From: Kitasatospora fiedleri
Lineage (GTDB): Bacteria; Actinomycetota; Actinomycetes; Streptomycetales; Streptomycetaceae
Direction: 5' to 3'
Length of the DNA stretch: 64,000 bases
NCBI RefSeq assembly: GCF_948472415.1
Contig: NZ_OX419519.1
Coordinates: 3,906,001-3,970,000, forward strand
Positions 37,656 to 46,289 of this stretch are shown here, one piece after another. Both the position numbers and the translations under genes were made by a program. Each line of letters starts with the position of its first letter. Position 1 is the stretch's first letter. Under the pieces are notes generated by a model. It was not told the DNA's origin and ran no database searches. It worked only from the letters and a program-made list of their open reading frames with translations.

Positions 37656-39113
37656 CTACTTGCCGAGGGCCGCCTGCATCATCGACTTGGCGATCGGCGC
37701 GGCCAGCGAGCCGCCGGAGATCTCCGAGCTCTGCGCCGCGCCGTCCTCGACCACCACCGCGACCGCGACCTGCTTGCCGGCGGAGTCCTTCGCGTAGGAG
37801 ACGAACCAGGCGAACGGCTTGCCCGCGTTGTCCTGGCCGTGCTGCGCGGTGCCGGTCTTGCCGCCGACCGTCACGCCCGGGATGGCCGCCTTCTTGCCGG
37901 TGCCCTCCTTCACCACGCCCTCCATCAGCTGCTGGAGCTTCTGCGCGGTGTCCGGCGAGACGGCCTGGCTCAGCTGGTGCTCGGAGTGGGTGGAGATGGC
38001 GTGGCCCGCCGAGCCCTCCTGGGCGACCAGGTAGGGCTGCATCAGCGAGCCGTTGTTGGCGACCGCCGCGGCCACCATGGCCATCTGCAGCGGGGTGGCC
38101 CGGGTGTCGTGCTGGCCGATGGCGTCCATCGCGGTGCCGTCGGGGGAGGAGCCGCTGGGGTAGTAGCTGGCGGCGGCCCGGACCGGGACGTCCAGCTTGT
38201 CGTTGTTGAAGCCGAACTTCTCGGCCTGCGCGCGCAGCGCGTCCTTGCCGAGCTCGGCGCCGATCTTGCCGAACACCGTGTTGCACGAGATGGCCATCGC
38301 CGAGGCGAGGGTGGCGTTCGTGCAGGGCTCGTCGGGGCTGTCGTTGACCAGCGGGGTGCTGGTGCCCGGCAGGATGTACGTCTCCGGGGTGTCGGTGGTG
38401 TCCGTGGGGTTCTTGAACTTGCCGGTCTCGAACGCGGTCGCCGCGGTGACCAGCTTGAACGTCGAGCCGGGCGGGTAGGTCTGGCGCAGCGCCCGGTTCA
38501 GCATCGGCTGGTTCGGGTCGTTCTGCAGCGCCGTCCAGGCCGCGGAGTCGCTGTCGCCGCCGCCCGCGAAGGTGCCCGGGTCGTAGGACGGGGTGGAGAC
38601 CAGCGCCAGGATCGCCCCGGTGCGCGGGTCGATCGCCACCGCGGCGCCCTTGCGGTTGCCCAGGCCCTCGAAGCCGGCCTTCTGCACCTTCGGGTCGATG
38701 GTGGTGACCACGTCGCCGCCCTGCTTGGGCTTGCCGGTCAGCATGTCCAGGGTGTTGCGGAAGAACAGCCGGGAGTCGGTGCCGGAGAGCACCGGGTCCT
38801 CCAGCTTCTCCAGCTGGCTGGAGTCGAAGATCTGCGAGGAGTAGCCGGTGACCGGCGCGTACATCGGCCCGTCCACCCAGGAGCGCTTGTACTTGTAGCG
38901 CAGGCCGTTGACGAAGTCGGACTTGGTGACGGGCTGGCCGGCGACGATGATGTTGCCGCGCGGGTAGGCGTACCGGTCGTACTTCACCCGGTCGTTGTGC
39001 GGGTTGCCCGCCCAGGCCGAGGCCTGCACGCCCTGCACCCAGTTGACCCGGACCATCAGCGCCAGCACCAGGACCAGGCAGAAGATCGACACCCGGCGGA
39101 TCGGCTTGTTCAC
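37656..39113 (-). CDS. pbpA: Penicillin-binding protein 2 type transpeptidase PbpA
   Basis: A 485-residue class B PBP with an N-terminal membrane anchor (VSIFCLVLVLALMVRVNWV). The transpeptidase motifs are SxxK in PGSTFKLVTA, SxN in AISCNTVFG and KTG in GGKTGTAQHG. It cross-links peptidoglycan together with the SEDS glycosyltransferase RodA encoded directly upstream. The two genes overlap by four bases (GTGA), and GGGGAG supports the GTG start. In mycobacteria the orthologue is needed for division and polar growth and is a PknB substrate. Confidence 0.96.
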   Translation of the reverse strand: MNKPIRRVSIFCLVLVLALMVRVNWVQGVQASAWAGNPHNDRVKYDRYAYPRGNIIVAGQPVTKSDFVNGLRYKYKRSWVDGPMYAPVTGYSSQIFDSSQLEKLEDPVLSGTDSRLFFRNTLDMLTGKPKQGGDVVTTIDPKVQKAGFEGLGNRKGAAVAIDPRTGAILALVSTPSYDPGTFAGGGDSDSAAWTALQNDPNQPMLNRALRQTYPPGSTFKLVTAATAFETGKFKNPTDTTDTPETYILPGTSTPLVNDSPDEPCTNATLASAMAISCNTVFGKIGAELGKDALRAQAEKFGFNNDKLDVPVRAAASYYPSGSSPDGTAMDAIGQHDTRATPLQMAMVAAAVANNGSLMQPYLVAQEGSAGHAISTHSEHQLSQAVSPDTAQKLQQLMEGVVKEGTGKKAAIPGVTVGGKTGTAQHGQDNAGKPFAWFVSYAKDSAGKQVAVAVVVEDGAAQSSEISGGSLAAPIAKSMMQAALGK

Positions 39114-40615
39114 GAGGACGCTCCCCTGCTCTGGTCCGGCGCGCCGTACCCGGGCGGCCCGTACCGGTCGGGACCGGCCGGCTCCGGGATCGCCGGGGCC
39201 GGCTCGGCGGTCGGTTCGGCGGCCGGGCGGCGGGCGGTGTCGCTGATCTTCATCAGGATGGCGATCAGCGCCCAGTTGGCCACCACCGAGGAACCGCCCT
39301 GGGCCAGGAACGGCATGGTCATGCCGGTCAGCGGGATCAGGCCGGTGACGCCGCCCGCGACCACGAACACCTGGAGCGCGAACGCCGAGCTCAGGCCGAC
39401 CGCGAGCAGCTTGCCGAACGGGTCGCGGGCGGCCAGCGCGGTGCGCAGGCCGCGCTGCACGACCAGGCCGTACACCAGGAAGATCGCCATCAGGCCGGTC
39501 AGGCCCAGTTCCTCGCCGAACGAGCCGAGGATGAAGTCGCTCTTCGCCGCGAACTGGATCAGCCAGCTGCGGCCCTGCCCCAGGCCGGTGCCGATGGTGC
39601 CGCCGGAGCCCAGCGACATCAGGGTCTGGCCGATCTGCTCCGAGGACTGCTTGGGCGGGTGCGGCCCGAACGCCGCCATCGGGTCCAGCCAGGCGTTGAT
39701 CCGGGTCTTCACGTGCGGCTCGCTGGTGGCCACCACCGCGGCGCCGCCGAAGGACATCAGCAGACCGAAGACGATCCAGCTGGTCCGCTCGGTGGCCACG
39801 TACAGCATCACCACGAACAGGCCGAAGAACAGGAAGGACGAGCCGAGGTCGGTCTCGAACACCAGGATCAGGATCGACAGCAGCCAGACCACCACGATCG
39901 GCCCGAGGTCGCGGCCGCGCGGCAGGTACAGGCCCATGAACTTGCGGCTGGCCAGCGCCAGGGCGTCCTTCTTCACCATCAGGAAGCCGGCGAAGAAGAC
40001 GGTCAGGATGATCTTGGCGAACTCGCCGGGCTGGATCGAGAAGGACCCGAAGCGAATCCAGATCTTCGCGCCGAAGTTCGCGTCCTGGGACGGGAAGAAG
40101 GCTGGCGCGGCCAGCAGCACCAGCGCCACCACCATCGAGATGTAGGTGTAGCGCTGCAGGATCCGGTGGTCCTTGAGCAGCCACATCACGCCAATGAACA
40201 GCGCGATGCCCAGGCCCGACCACATCAGCTGGTTGGTGGTCGCCGGGTAGTTGTTGCGCAGCAGGTCGCCGGCCTTGTCGAGCCGCCAGATCATCACCAG
40301 GCCGAGCCCGTTGAGCAGCGTCGCCAGCGGCAGCAGCAGCGGGTCGGCGTACGGGGCGAAGCGGCGCACCGCCAGGTGCGCGAGGCCGGCCAGCACGCCC
40401 AGGCCCAGGCCGTAGGCCAGGATGTTGGCGGGCAGCGTGCCGTCCATCGCCAGGCCCACGTTGGCGTACCCGAAGACCGGGACGGCCACCGCGAAGGCCA
40501 GCATCAGCAGCTCGGTGTTGCGCCGGTTCGGCACGGTGTCCGGGGTGCCGCGGCCGGTGGCGCGGCGGCGCCCGGTGGCGGGCGTGCGGCCGCCGCTCAC
40601 GTCGAAGGTGCTCAT
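39110..40615 (-). CDS. rodA: SEDS peptidoglycan glycosyltransferase, RodA/FtsW family
   Basis: A 501-residue polytopic protein with at least ten hydrophobic segments and SEDS signatures: FGAKIWIRFGSFSIQPGEFA, VFETDLGSSFLFFG and the C-terminal GLIPLTGMTMPFLAQGGSS. It polymerises lipid II into glycan strands with its partner PBP (pbpA, overlapping downstream). The name RodA rather than FtsW rests on its place in the pstP-rodA-pbpA-pknB cluster. The cytoplasmic C-terminus is Pro/Gly-rich. The ribosome site before the ATG at 40615 is weak. Confidence 0.95.
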   Translation of the reverse strand: MSTFDVSGGRTPATGRRRATGRGTPDTVPNRRNTELLMLAFAVAVPVFGYANVGLAMDGTLPANILAYGLGLGVLAGLAHLAVRRFAPYADPLLLPLATLLNGLGLVMIWRLDKAGDLLRNNYPATTNQLMWSGLGIALFIGVMWLLKDHRILQRYTYISMVVALVLLAAPAFFPSQDANFGAKIWIRFGSFSIQPGEFAKIILTVFFAGFLMVKKDALALASRKFMGLYLPRGRDLGPIVVVWLLSILILVFETDLGSSFLFFGLFVVMLYVATERTSWIVFGLLMSFGGAAVVATSEPHVKTRINAWLDPMAAFGPHPPKQSSEQIGQTLMSLGSGGTIGTGLGQGRSWLIQFAAKSDFILGSFGEELGLTGLMAIFLVYGLVVQRGLRTALAARDPFGKLLAVGLSSAFALQVFVVAGGVTGLIPLTGMTMPFLAQGGSSVVANWALIAILMKISDTARRPAAEPTAEPAPAIPEPAGPDRYGPPGYGAPDQSRGASS

Positions 40616-40649
40616 GCCTGTGTGAAACCCCCCGGGTTCGCCCGCGGCC

Positions 40650-42161
40650 CTACCGGGCCGGGCAGGACGCGGCGAGCTGCTGCTCCTGTTCGGTCAGCGG
40701 CGGCGCGGACGGCTCGGTGCCCTCCCCGGTGGCCGGGGCGGTCGTGGACTCGGCGACCTTCTTGCAGACGGCGGCCTGCGCGCGCAGCGCGTCGACCTGC
40801 TTCCGGGCGTCGGCCAGGCCGTCGGCCTGGATCTTCTTGGCCACCTGGTCCTGCTGGTAGGCGGGCAGGTACTTGAGTTCGACGTCGGTGAACGGCTGGT
40901 AGACCGAGCTGAGCTCGATGCCGGCCAGGTTCTGGTCGAGGCCGCGGTAGACCGCGACGTGGCCGTCCTGGACGCCGACGTAGTACTGGTCCTGGCTCCA
41001 CTGCCAGGCGAAGAACCCGCCGGCGCCGAGCACCGCGAGCACCAGCACGCCGATCAGGGTCAGCTTCAGGCCGCGCTTCTTCTTCCGGTGCTCGGCCGGG
41101 GCGTCCTGGTCGAACTCCTCGCCGGCCGCGCCGTAGCCGCCCTCGCCGGCCGCGAAGCCGGCCCGGGTGAAGTCGTCCGCCGGGGCGCCGTAGCCCTCGG
41201 GGGGGCCGAAGTCGCCCGCGGGGGCGCCGTAGCCGGGCTGCTGCTGCTCGTAGCCGCCCTGGTAGCCCTGGGCCGGGCCGAAGGCGCCCTGCGGGGCCGG
41301 GCCGCGACCGAGGCCGGCGGCGCGGCCGGCCGGGGTGTCCAGCAGCTGCGGGTCGTTGTAGTGGTGCGGCTGGTTCTCGGCGACCGCGCCGACCACCACC
41401 GGGGCCTCGACGGCCTGGCCGCTGAGCTGGTCGGTGGCGCCGACGTCGATCACGTCGGCGACGATGCAGGTGATGTTGTCCGGGCCGCCGCCGCGCAGCG
41501 CCAGCTGGATCAGCTCCTGGACGGTCTGCTCGGGCGCGTAGTAGCTGCCGAGCGTCTCCTCCAGGGTCTGGTGGCTGACCGGGCCGGACAGGCCGTCGGA
41601 GCAGATCAGGTACCGGTCGCCGGCCCGGACCTCGCGGATCGACAGGTCGGGCTCGACCTGGCCGCGGCCGTCCAGGGCGCGCATCAGCAGCGAGCGCTGC
41701 GGGTGGGTCTCGGCCTCCTCGGCGGTGATCCGGCCCTCGTCGACCAGCCGCTGCACCCAGGTGTGGTCCTGGGTGATCTGGTCGAGCCGGCCGTCGCGCA
41801 GCAGGTAGGCCCGGGAGTCGCCGATGTGCACCTGGCCCATCCGCTGGCCGTCCCAGAGCAGCGCGGTGAGGGTGCAGCCCATGCCCTCCAGCTGCGGGTC
41901 CTGCTCGACCATCTGCCGCAGCCGCTCGTTGGCGGTCTGCACCGCCTCGTTGAGCAGGCTCAGCAGGTCGGCGCCGGGGTGCGGCTCGTCGAGCCGGACG
42001 ATCGAGCCGAGGACCTCGGAGGAGGCGACCTCGCCGGCCGCCGCCCCGCCCATGCCGTCGGCCACCGCGAGCAGCCGGGGCCCGGCGTAGCCGGAGTCCT
42101 CGTTCCCTTCACGGATCAGGCCCTTGTGCGAGCCGGCGGCGAAGCGCAGCACGAGACTCAT
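40650..42161 (-). CDS. pstP: PP2C-family Ser/Thr protein phosphatase PstP
   Basis: A 503-residue membrane phosphatase. The PP2C catalytic domain (1-240) has the metal-binding residues Asp22 (REGNEDSG) and Asp35 (LAVADGMGGA), plus GDSRAYL, ICSDGLSG and GPDNITCIV. A Gly/Gln/Tyr-rich linker, one transmembrane helix (LTLIGVLVLAVLGAGGFFAW) and an extracytoplasmic domain follow. It dephosphorylates PknB and its targets, closing the regulatory loop of this cluster. AAGGAGGG precedes the ATG. Confidence 0.95.
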   Translation of the reverse strand: MSLVLRFAAGSHKGLIREGNEDSGYAGPRLLAVADGMGGAAAGEVASSEVLGSIVRLDEPHPGADLLSLLNEAVQTANERLRQMVEQDPQLEGMGCTLTALLWDGQRMGQVHIGDSRAYLLRDGRLDQITQDHTWVQRLVDEGRITAEEAETHPQRSLLMRALDGRGQVEPDLSIREVRAGDRYLICSDGLSGPVSHQTLEETLGSYYAPEQTVQELIQLALRGGGPDNITCIVADVIDVGATDQLSGQAVEAPVVVGAVAENQPHHYNDPQLLDTPAGRAAGLGRGPAPQGAFGPAQGYQGGYEQQQPGYGAPAGDFGPPEGYGAPADDFTRAGFAAGEGGYGAAGEEFDQDAPAEHRKKKRGLKLTLIGVLVLAVLGAGGFFAWQWSQDQYYVGVQDGHVAVYRGLDQNLAGIELSSVYQPFTDVELKYLPAYQQDQVAKKIQADGLADARKQVDALRAQAAVCKKVAESTTAPATGEGTEPSAPPLTEQEQQLAASCPAR

Positions 42162-42206
42162 GCTGTCCGGGCCCTCCTTCGGGTGGAGCTGGTCCTCATG
42201 CGCTGA

Positions 42207-42731
42207 CTACTTCCGCAGCTCGATGACGGTCCTGCCGATTCGGATCGGCACGCCGATCTGGAGCGGCGTCGGCGTGGTGAGCCGCTGCCGGTCGAGATAG
42301 GTGCCGTTGGTGGAGCCTAGATCCTCCACCGTCCACTGCCCAGCCTGATCGGGGTAGATCCTGGCATGGCGGGAGGAGGCGTAGTCGTCGTCCAGGACGA
42401 TGGTGGAGTCGTGCGCCCGGCCCAGCGTGACGGTCTGGCCCTGCAGGGCGACGGTCGTCCCGGCCAGCGACCCCTGGGTCACCACCAGGTGGGTGGGCTG
42501 GCCGCGGCGCTGCCGGGCCTGCGCCTGCTGGGCGGCCGGGGCGGGCTGCCCCTGCGGCCCGCGGCCCGTCGCGGCCTGGGCCGGCGCGGGGGCGGGGGAG
42601 CGCTGGGCGGTGCGCGCGGCGCCCTTGGTGGTGAACAGGTCGCTGCGGATCACCTGCACCGCGACGATGACGAACAGCCAGAGGACGGCGAGGAAGCCCA
42701 GCCGCATGACCGTCAGGGTCAGATCAGACAT
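42207..42731 (-). CDS. fhaB: FHA domain protein FhaB (FipA-like)
   Basis: A 174-residue protein with an N-terminal membrane helix (LGFLAVLWLFVIVAVQVI), a Gln/Ala/Pro-rich linker and a C-terminal FHA domain (TLGRAHDSTIVLDDDYASSR, HARIYP, DLGSTNGTY). FHA domains bind phosphothreonine; mycobacterial FhaB/FipA connects PknB phosphorylation to FtsZ and division. It lies 12 bases downstream of fhaA and 45 bases before pstP, clearly in one transcription unit. Confidence 0.93.
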   Translation of the reverse strand: MSDLTLTVMRLGFLAVLWLFVIVAVQVIRSDLFTTKGAARTAQRSPAPAPAQAATGRGPQGQPAPAAQQAQARQRRGQPTHLVVTQGSLAGTTVALQGQTVTLGRAHDSTIVLDDDYASSRHARIYPDQAGQWTVEDLGSTNGTYLDRQRLTTPTPLQIGVPIRIGRTVIELRK

Positions 42732-42743
42732 ACCGGCCCGCTT

Positions 42744-43622
42744 CTACCCTTCGACCTGTCGGTAGACGATGGTGGTCGACCCCAGGACGATCCGGGAGCC
42801 GTCGCGGAGCGTAGCGCGCTGGGTGTGCTGCCCGTCCACCACGATGCCGTTGGTGGAACCCAGGTCCAGGACCATCGCGGGCGTACCGGGGCGGATCTCC
42901 GCGTGCTTGCGGGACACCCCGGGGTCGTCGATCCGGATGTCCGCCTCGGTGGAGCGCCCGAGCACCACCGCGTTCTGGCTGATCTGGTGCCGGGCGCCGT
43001 TCACCTCGATCCAGCGCCGGGTGCCGGCGCCGCCGTGGCCCGCGCCGGGGAAGGGCCGGACGTTCCCGGCCGACGGGGCGGCGGACGCCGCGGGCGGCAT
43101 CGCGGGGGGCGCGGGGGGCGGCGGCGGGGCGCCGTAGGGCGCGGCGGACGCGCCCTGGTGCCAGGGCGCGCCGGGCGCGGGCGGCGTCGGCGGGCGGCCG
43201 TACCCGGGCTGGGCGGCGGACGGCGGGGCCGGGGCCCGCTGGGGCTCCTCGGCGGCCAGCGTGCGGCTGCGCACCCGGTACAGGCCGGTGTCCAGGTCGT
43301 CGGCCTTCTCTAGGGCGACCTGGAGCGGCCCCATGAAGCTGTACCGCTGGGCCTCCGCGTACTCGCGGACCATCCCGGCCAGCTCGGTGCCGAGCTGGGT
43401 GGCGTAGGGGCTGAGCCGCTCGTGGTCATGCGGGCTGAGCTCGACGATGAAGTCGTTCGGGACGACCGTGCGGTCCCGGTTCCAGATGGTGGCGTTGTTG
43501 TCGCACTCGCGCTGCAGGGCACCGGCGATCTCCACCGGCTGGACCTCGGACTTGAACACCTTCGCGAAGGTGCCGTTCACGAGACCTTCGAGTCGCTGCT
43601 CGAACTTCTTCAGGACTCCCAC
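42744..43622 (-). CDS. fhaA: FHA domain protein FhaA with N-terminal DUF3662 domain
   Basis: A 292-residue protein. Residues 1-125 are the DUF3662 domain (GVLKKFEQRLEGLVNGTFAK, VQPVEIAGALQRECD, PNDFIVELSPHDHERL). A Pro/Ala-rich linker and a C-terminal FHA domain (VVLGRSTEADIRIDDPGVSR, DLGSTNGIVVDG) follow. In mycobacteria FhaA binds the phosphorylated pseudokinase MviN/MurJ; the likely partner here is the truncated gene at the left edge of this window. The GTG at 43622 follows a GAGAGGGGG ribosome site; the open frame upstream is non-conserved. It is the first gene of the leftward cluster. Confidence 0.93.
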   Translation of the reverse strand: MGVLKKFEQRLEGLVNGTFAKVFKSEVQPVEIAGALQRECDNNATIWNRDRTVVPNDFIVELSPHDHERLSPYATQLGTELAGMVREYAEAQRYSFMGPLQVALEKADDLDTGLYRVRSRTLAAEEPQRAPAPPSAAQPGYGRPPTPPAPGAPWHQGASAAPYGAPPPPPAPPAMPPAASAAPSAGNVRPFPGAGHGGAGTRRWIEVNGARHQISQNAVVLGRSTEADIRIDDPGVSRKHAEIRPGTPAMVLDLGSTNGIVVDGQHTQRATLRDGSRIVLGSTTIVYRQVEG

Positions 43623-43974
43623 GGGGCACCCCCTCTCAGGGCGTCGGACGGGCCGGTTCGTCGGCTGGAAAGCGGTACTTCCGTACTGATCGTATCCACG
43701 CCCGGCCCTTCCGTACGGTTCCCCGGCTAGGTCGCGCCCGGAGGGGTACCCGCCGGACGGCCCGCTCACGCGTTCGTCCGGCCTCCGGTTGCGGGCCGGG
43801 CGGGCCCGTGCGGGGGGCCGGGCGGAATGGATTCGCAGGTGCGGCGTGGGGCGTGCTAATGTTTTCCATGTCGGAAGGGGCGCCCGAGAGGGAGCCGAAC
43901 GGAAGACCCCGAGAGATGCGGTAAGCTTCTCGACAGGTCGGAAGAAGCGGTAAGCAACTGAAGACAACACCCAT
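43623..43974. other. Intergenic promoter region between fhaA and tRNA-Leu
   Basis: These 352 bases separate divergent units and must hold the fhaA-pknB cluster promoter and the tRNA-Leu promoter. On the minus strand a TACGAT hexamer (43689-43694), about 70 bases before fhaA, is a possible -10 element without a clear -35. The interval 43850-43970 is less GC-rich, fitting a tRNA promoter. I see no gene. Confidence 0.4.
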
Positions 43975-44058
43975 GCGCGGGTGGCGGAATAGGCAGACGC
44001 GCTGGATTCAGGTTCCAGTGCCCGAAAGGGCGTGGGGGTTCAACTCCCCCCTCGCGCA
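43975..44058 (+). tRNA. tRNA-Leu (anticodon CAG)
   Basis: An 84-base class II tRNA with a long variable arm. The acceptor GCGCGGG pairs with CTCGCGC (one G-T), with A as discriminator. The D-loop is GCGGAATAGGCAGACGC, the anticodon loop TTCAGGT, the variable arm TGCCCGAAAGGGCG, and the T-arm GGGGGTTCAACTCCCCC. CCA is not encoded. Confidence 0.97.
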
Positions 44059-44063
44059 CAGTG

Positions 44064-44095
44064 AAGCCCCGCAGGTCCACGGACCTGCGGGGCTT
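44064..44095 (+). terminator. Hairpin terminator after tRNA-Leu
   Basis: A perfect 15-bp stem (AAGCCCCGCAGGTCC at 44064-44078 with 44081-44095) followed by TTCTCGTTCT; one of the few terminators here with T-rich trailing sequence. Confidence 0.85.
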
Positions 44096-44194
44096 TCTCG
44101 TTCTCCGGTGGTGACGGCCCGGAACGGTTCTCGCGGCTCCTCACGGCTCCCGCGGTTCTCACGGCTCCCGCGTTTTCCGTGGCTCCCGCGGTTC

Positions 44195-45436
44195 TCAGGG
44201 AGCGGGCAGCACGGCGTGCAGGGCGTAGCCGCCGTCGGGGGTGGCGGCGGCGGTGAAGGTGCCGCCGAGCAGGGCGGCGCGTTCGCGCAGGCCGATCAGG
44301 CCGTGGCCGCCGCCGGGCAGCGGGGCGTCCTGGCCGGGGCCGGTCGGGCGCAGCGGCGGGGGGCCGTTGCGGACCTCGACGTGCAGCCGGCCGCCGCGGG
44401 CGGTGACCCGGGCGGTGACCGGGGCGCCGGGAGCGTGCTTGCTGATGTTGGTGAGGCCCTCCTGGACGGTGCGGTAGGCGGCCCGTTCGACGGCCTCGGG
44501 CCAGTTCCGGCGGCCCGGGTCGAGGCGGCTGGTGACGGCCAGGCCGCTGCCCTCGATCAGCCGGGGCAGGTCGGCCAGGGTGGGCTGCGGGGCGAGCGGG
44601 GTGCCGGGGCCGCCGGCGGCGCGCAGCACGCCGACCATCTGGCGGAGTTCGTCGAGGGTGCGGACCGAGAGTTCGCGGATGGTGCGGGCGCCGTCCCGGG
44701 CGGCCGGGTCGGTGCTGGAGACCTGGAGCGCCCCGGCCTGGATCGAGATCAGGCTGACCTGGTGGGAGACCACGTCGTGCATCTCGCGGGCCAGCCGGGC
44801 GCGTTCGGCGGTCAGCACCTGTTCGGCGAGCAGCCGGCTCTCGCGCTGCCGGCCGGCGGTGAGCTCGGTGACCCGCTCGGCGAGTTCGCCGCGGGTGCGG
44901 GCGAGCATGCCGAGGGCGGCCGGTCCGGCGCCGAGCATCACCGACTGGATGCCGTACAGCGCGTTGTCCCGGCTGAGTTCGAACAGGCCGGGGTCGAAGG
45001 GCCAGTGGAAGAACTCGACCAGGGCGAAGGCGGTGGCGCAGGCGACCGGGACGCCGGGCCGGGGGCGGGCGGCGGCGACCGCGTAGACGGCGGTCAGCGG
45101 GGCCAGCCAGATCTCGTTGAAGAACGCGCCGGGCAGGGTGAGCAGGGCCACCGTGAGCGGGAGGCGGCGGCGGGCCAGCAGGGCGGCCACCGACAGCGCG
45201 GAGAGGGCCAGCTGCCAGGGCGCGGAACCCTTGGCGACCAGCGCGGAGTCCATCGCGGCGAGCAGCACCGGGGCCAGCAGGGTGGTGCGCGGGGAGCGCA
45301 GCCAGGCGCGGGCGCGGGCGCGGGCGCGGGCTCGGACCGGGCGGCGCGGCCCGGCGGGCCCCGGGGGCGTCGGGGGCGCTGCGGTCCCGGGGGGTTCCGG
45401 GCGGTGTCCGGGGGCCGCGGCGGCCGCGGGGCTCAC
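44195..45436 (-). CDS. Two-component sensor histidine kinase, NarL/DesK type
   Basis: A 413-residue membrane kinase with a Pro/Arg-rich N-terminus, about four to five hydrophobic segments (residues 50-165), then a HisKA_3 dimerisation domain with the phospho-acceptor His in LAREMHDVVSHQVSLI. The ATPase part has an N-box-like AYRTVQEGLTNISKHA and the G-box GGGHGLIGLRERAALLGG. Its GTG overlaps the response-regulator stop by four bases. The stimulus is unknown. Many such pairs are scattered in streptomycete genomes, so position says little. Confidence 0.93.
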   Translation of the reverse strand: MSPAAAAAPGHRPEPPGTAAPPTPPGPAGPRRPVRARARARARAWLRSPRTTLLAPVLLAAMDSALVAKGSAPWQLALSALSVAALLARRRLPLTVALLTLPGAFFNEIWLAPLTAVYAVAAARPRPGVPVACATAFALVEFFHWPFDPGLFELSRDNALYGIQSVMLGAGPAALGMLARTRGELAERVTELTAGRQRESRLLAEQVLTAERARLAREMHDVVSHQVSLISIQAGALQVSSTDPAARDGARTIRELSVRTLDELRQMVGVLRAAGGPGTPLAPQPTLADLPRLIEGSGLAVTSRLDPGRRNWPEAVERAAYRTVQEGLTNISKHAPGAPVTARVTARGGRLHVEVRNGPPPLRPTGPGQDAPLPGGGHGLIGLRERAALLGGTFTAAATPDGGYALHAVLPAP

Positions 45437-46101
45437 TCCCCGTCCCTCCGCTCGCGGACCAGCCCGGCGCGGTGGGCGATGACGGCGGCCTGGACCCGGT
45501 TGGCGGCGCCGAGCTTGGCCAGGATGGCGCTGATGTGGTCCTTGACGGTGCCGGTGCCCAGGAACAGCCGGTCGGCTATCTCGGCGTTGGACAGGCCCTC
45601 GCCGAGCAGCGCCAGGACGTCGAGCTCGCGCCCGGTGAGCCGGCCGGTGAGGTCGGCGGCGGCGGTGTCGGGGCCGCCGCCCTCGACGTAGCCGCTGATC
45701 ACGGTGCGGGCGACGGTCGGGGAGAGCACGCTGCCGCCGGCCGCGAGCACCCGGACGGCGTGCACCAGCTGCTCGGGGGCGGTGTCCTTGAGCAGGAACC
45801 CGGCCGCCCCGGCCCGCAGCGCGGTGCCGATGTGCTCGTCGGTGTCGAAGGTGGTGAGCATGGCGACGGCGGGCGGGTCGGGCAGCGCGCGCAGCCGGCG
45901 CAGCACGCTGATGCCGTCCAGGTCGGGCATCCGGACGTCGAGCAGGACGACCCGGGGGGCGAGTTCGCGGGCCAGCTGCTCGGCCTGGCCGCCGGAGCAG
46001 GCGCCGACCACCTCCAGGTCGGGTGCGGTGCCGACGATCAGGCCGAGCCCGGAGCGGACCAGCACCTCGTCGTCCACGATTAGGACCCGGGTCGGCGGCA
46101 T
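45433..46101 (-). CDS. Two-component response regulator, NarL/FixJ family
   Basis: A 222-residue transcription factor. The receiver domain has acidic residues Asp10 and Asp11, phospho-acceptor Asp55 (VVLLDVRMPD) and the conserved Lys in FLLKDTAPEQL. The C-terminal LuxR-type HTH reads LTGRELDVLALLGEGLSNAE, then IADRLFLGTGTVKDHIS. It is the cognate partner of the kinase encoded downstream in the same operon. The ATG at 46101 is supported by GGGAG and by the immediate start of the receiver fold; the frame remains open upstream without similarity. Confidence 0.95.
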   Translation of the reverse strand: MPPTRVLIVDDEVLVRSGLGLIVGTAPDLEVVGACSGGQAEQLARELAPRVVLLDVRMPDLDGISVLRRLRALPDPPAVAMLTTFDTDEHIGTALRAGAAGFLLKDTAPEQLVHAVRVLAAGGSVLSPTVARTVISGYVEGGGPDTAAADLTGRLTGRELDVLALLGEGLSNAEIADRLFLGTGTVKDHISAILAKLGAANRVQAAVIAHRAGLVRERRDGE

Positions 46102-46289
46102 GTCTCTCCCTGTCTCTCCCCGGTGGGGGGCGGTTGGGGGCCGGGGCGGTCCGGCACCCCCGCCGATCGGCGGGGGTGGGAATCCGCTACCGGATTCACG
46201 CAATTCTCATCCGGGCTGGGCAACCATGGAAATCGGGGTCGAGTGCGCCGAACCGCGAGCGGATGCGCCCCTGTGATCGATCGTCTGGA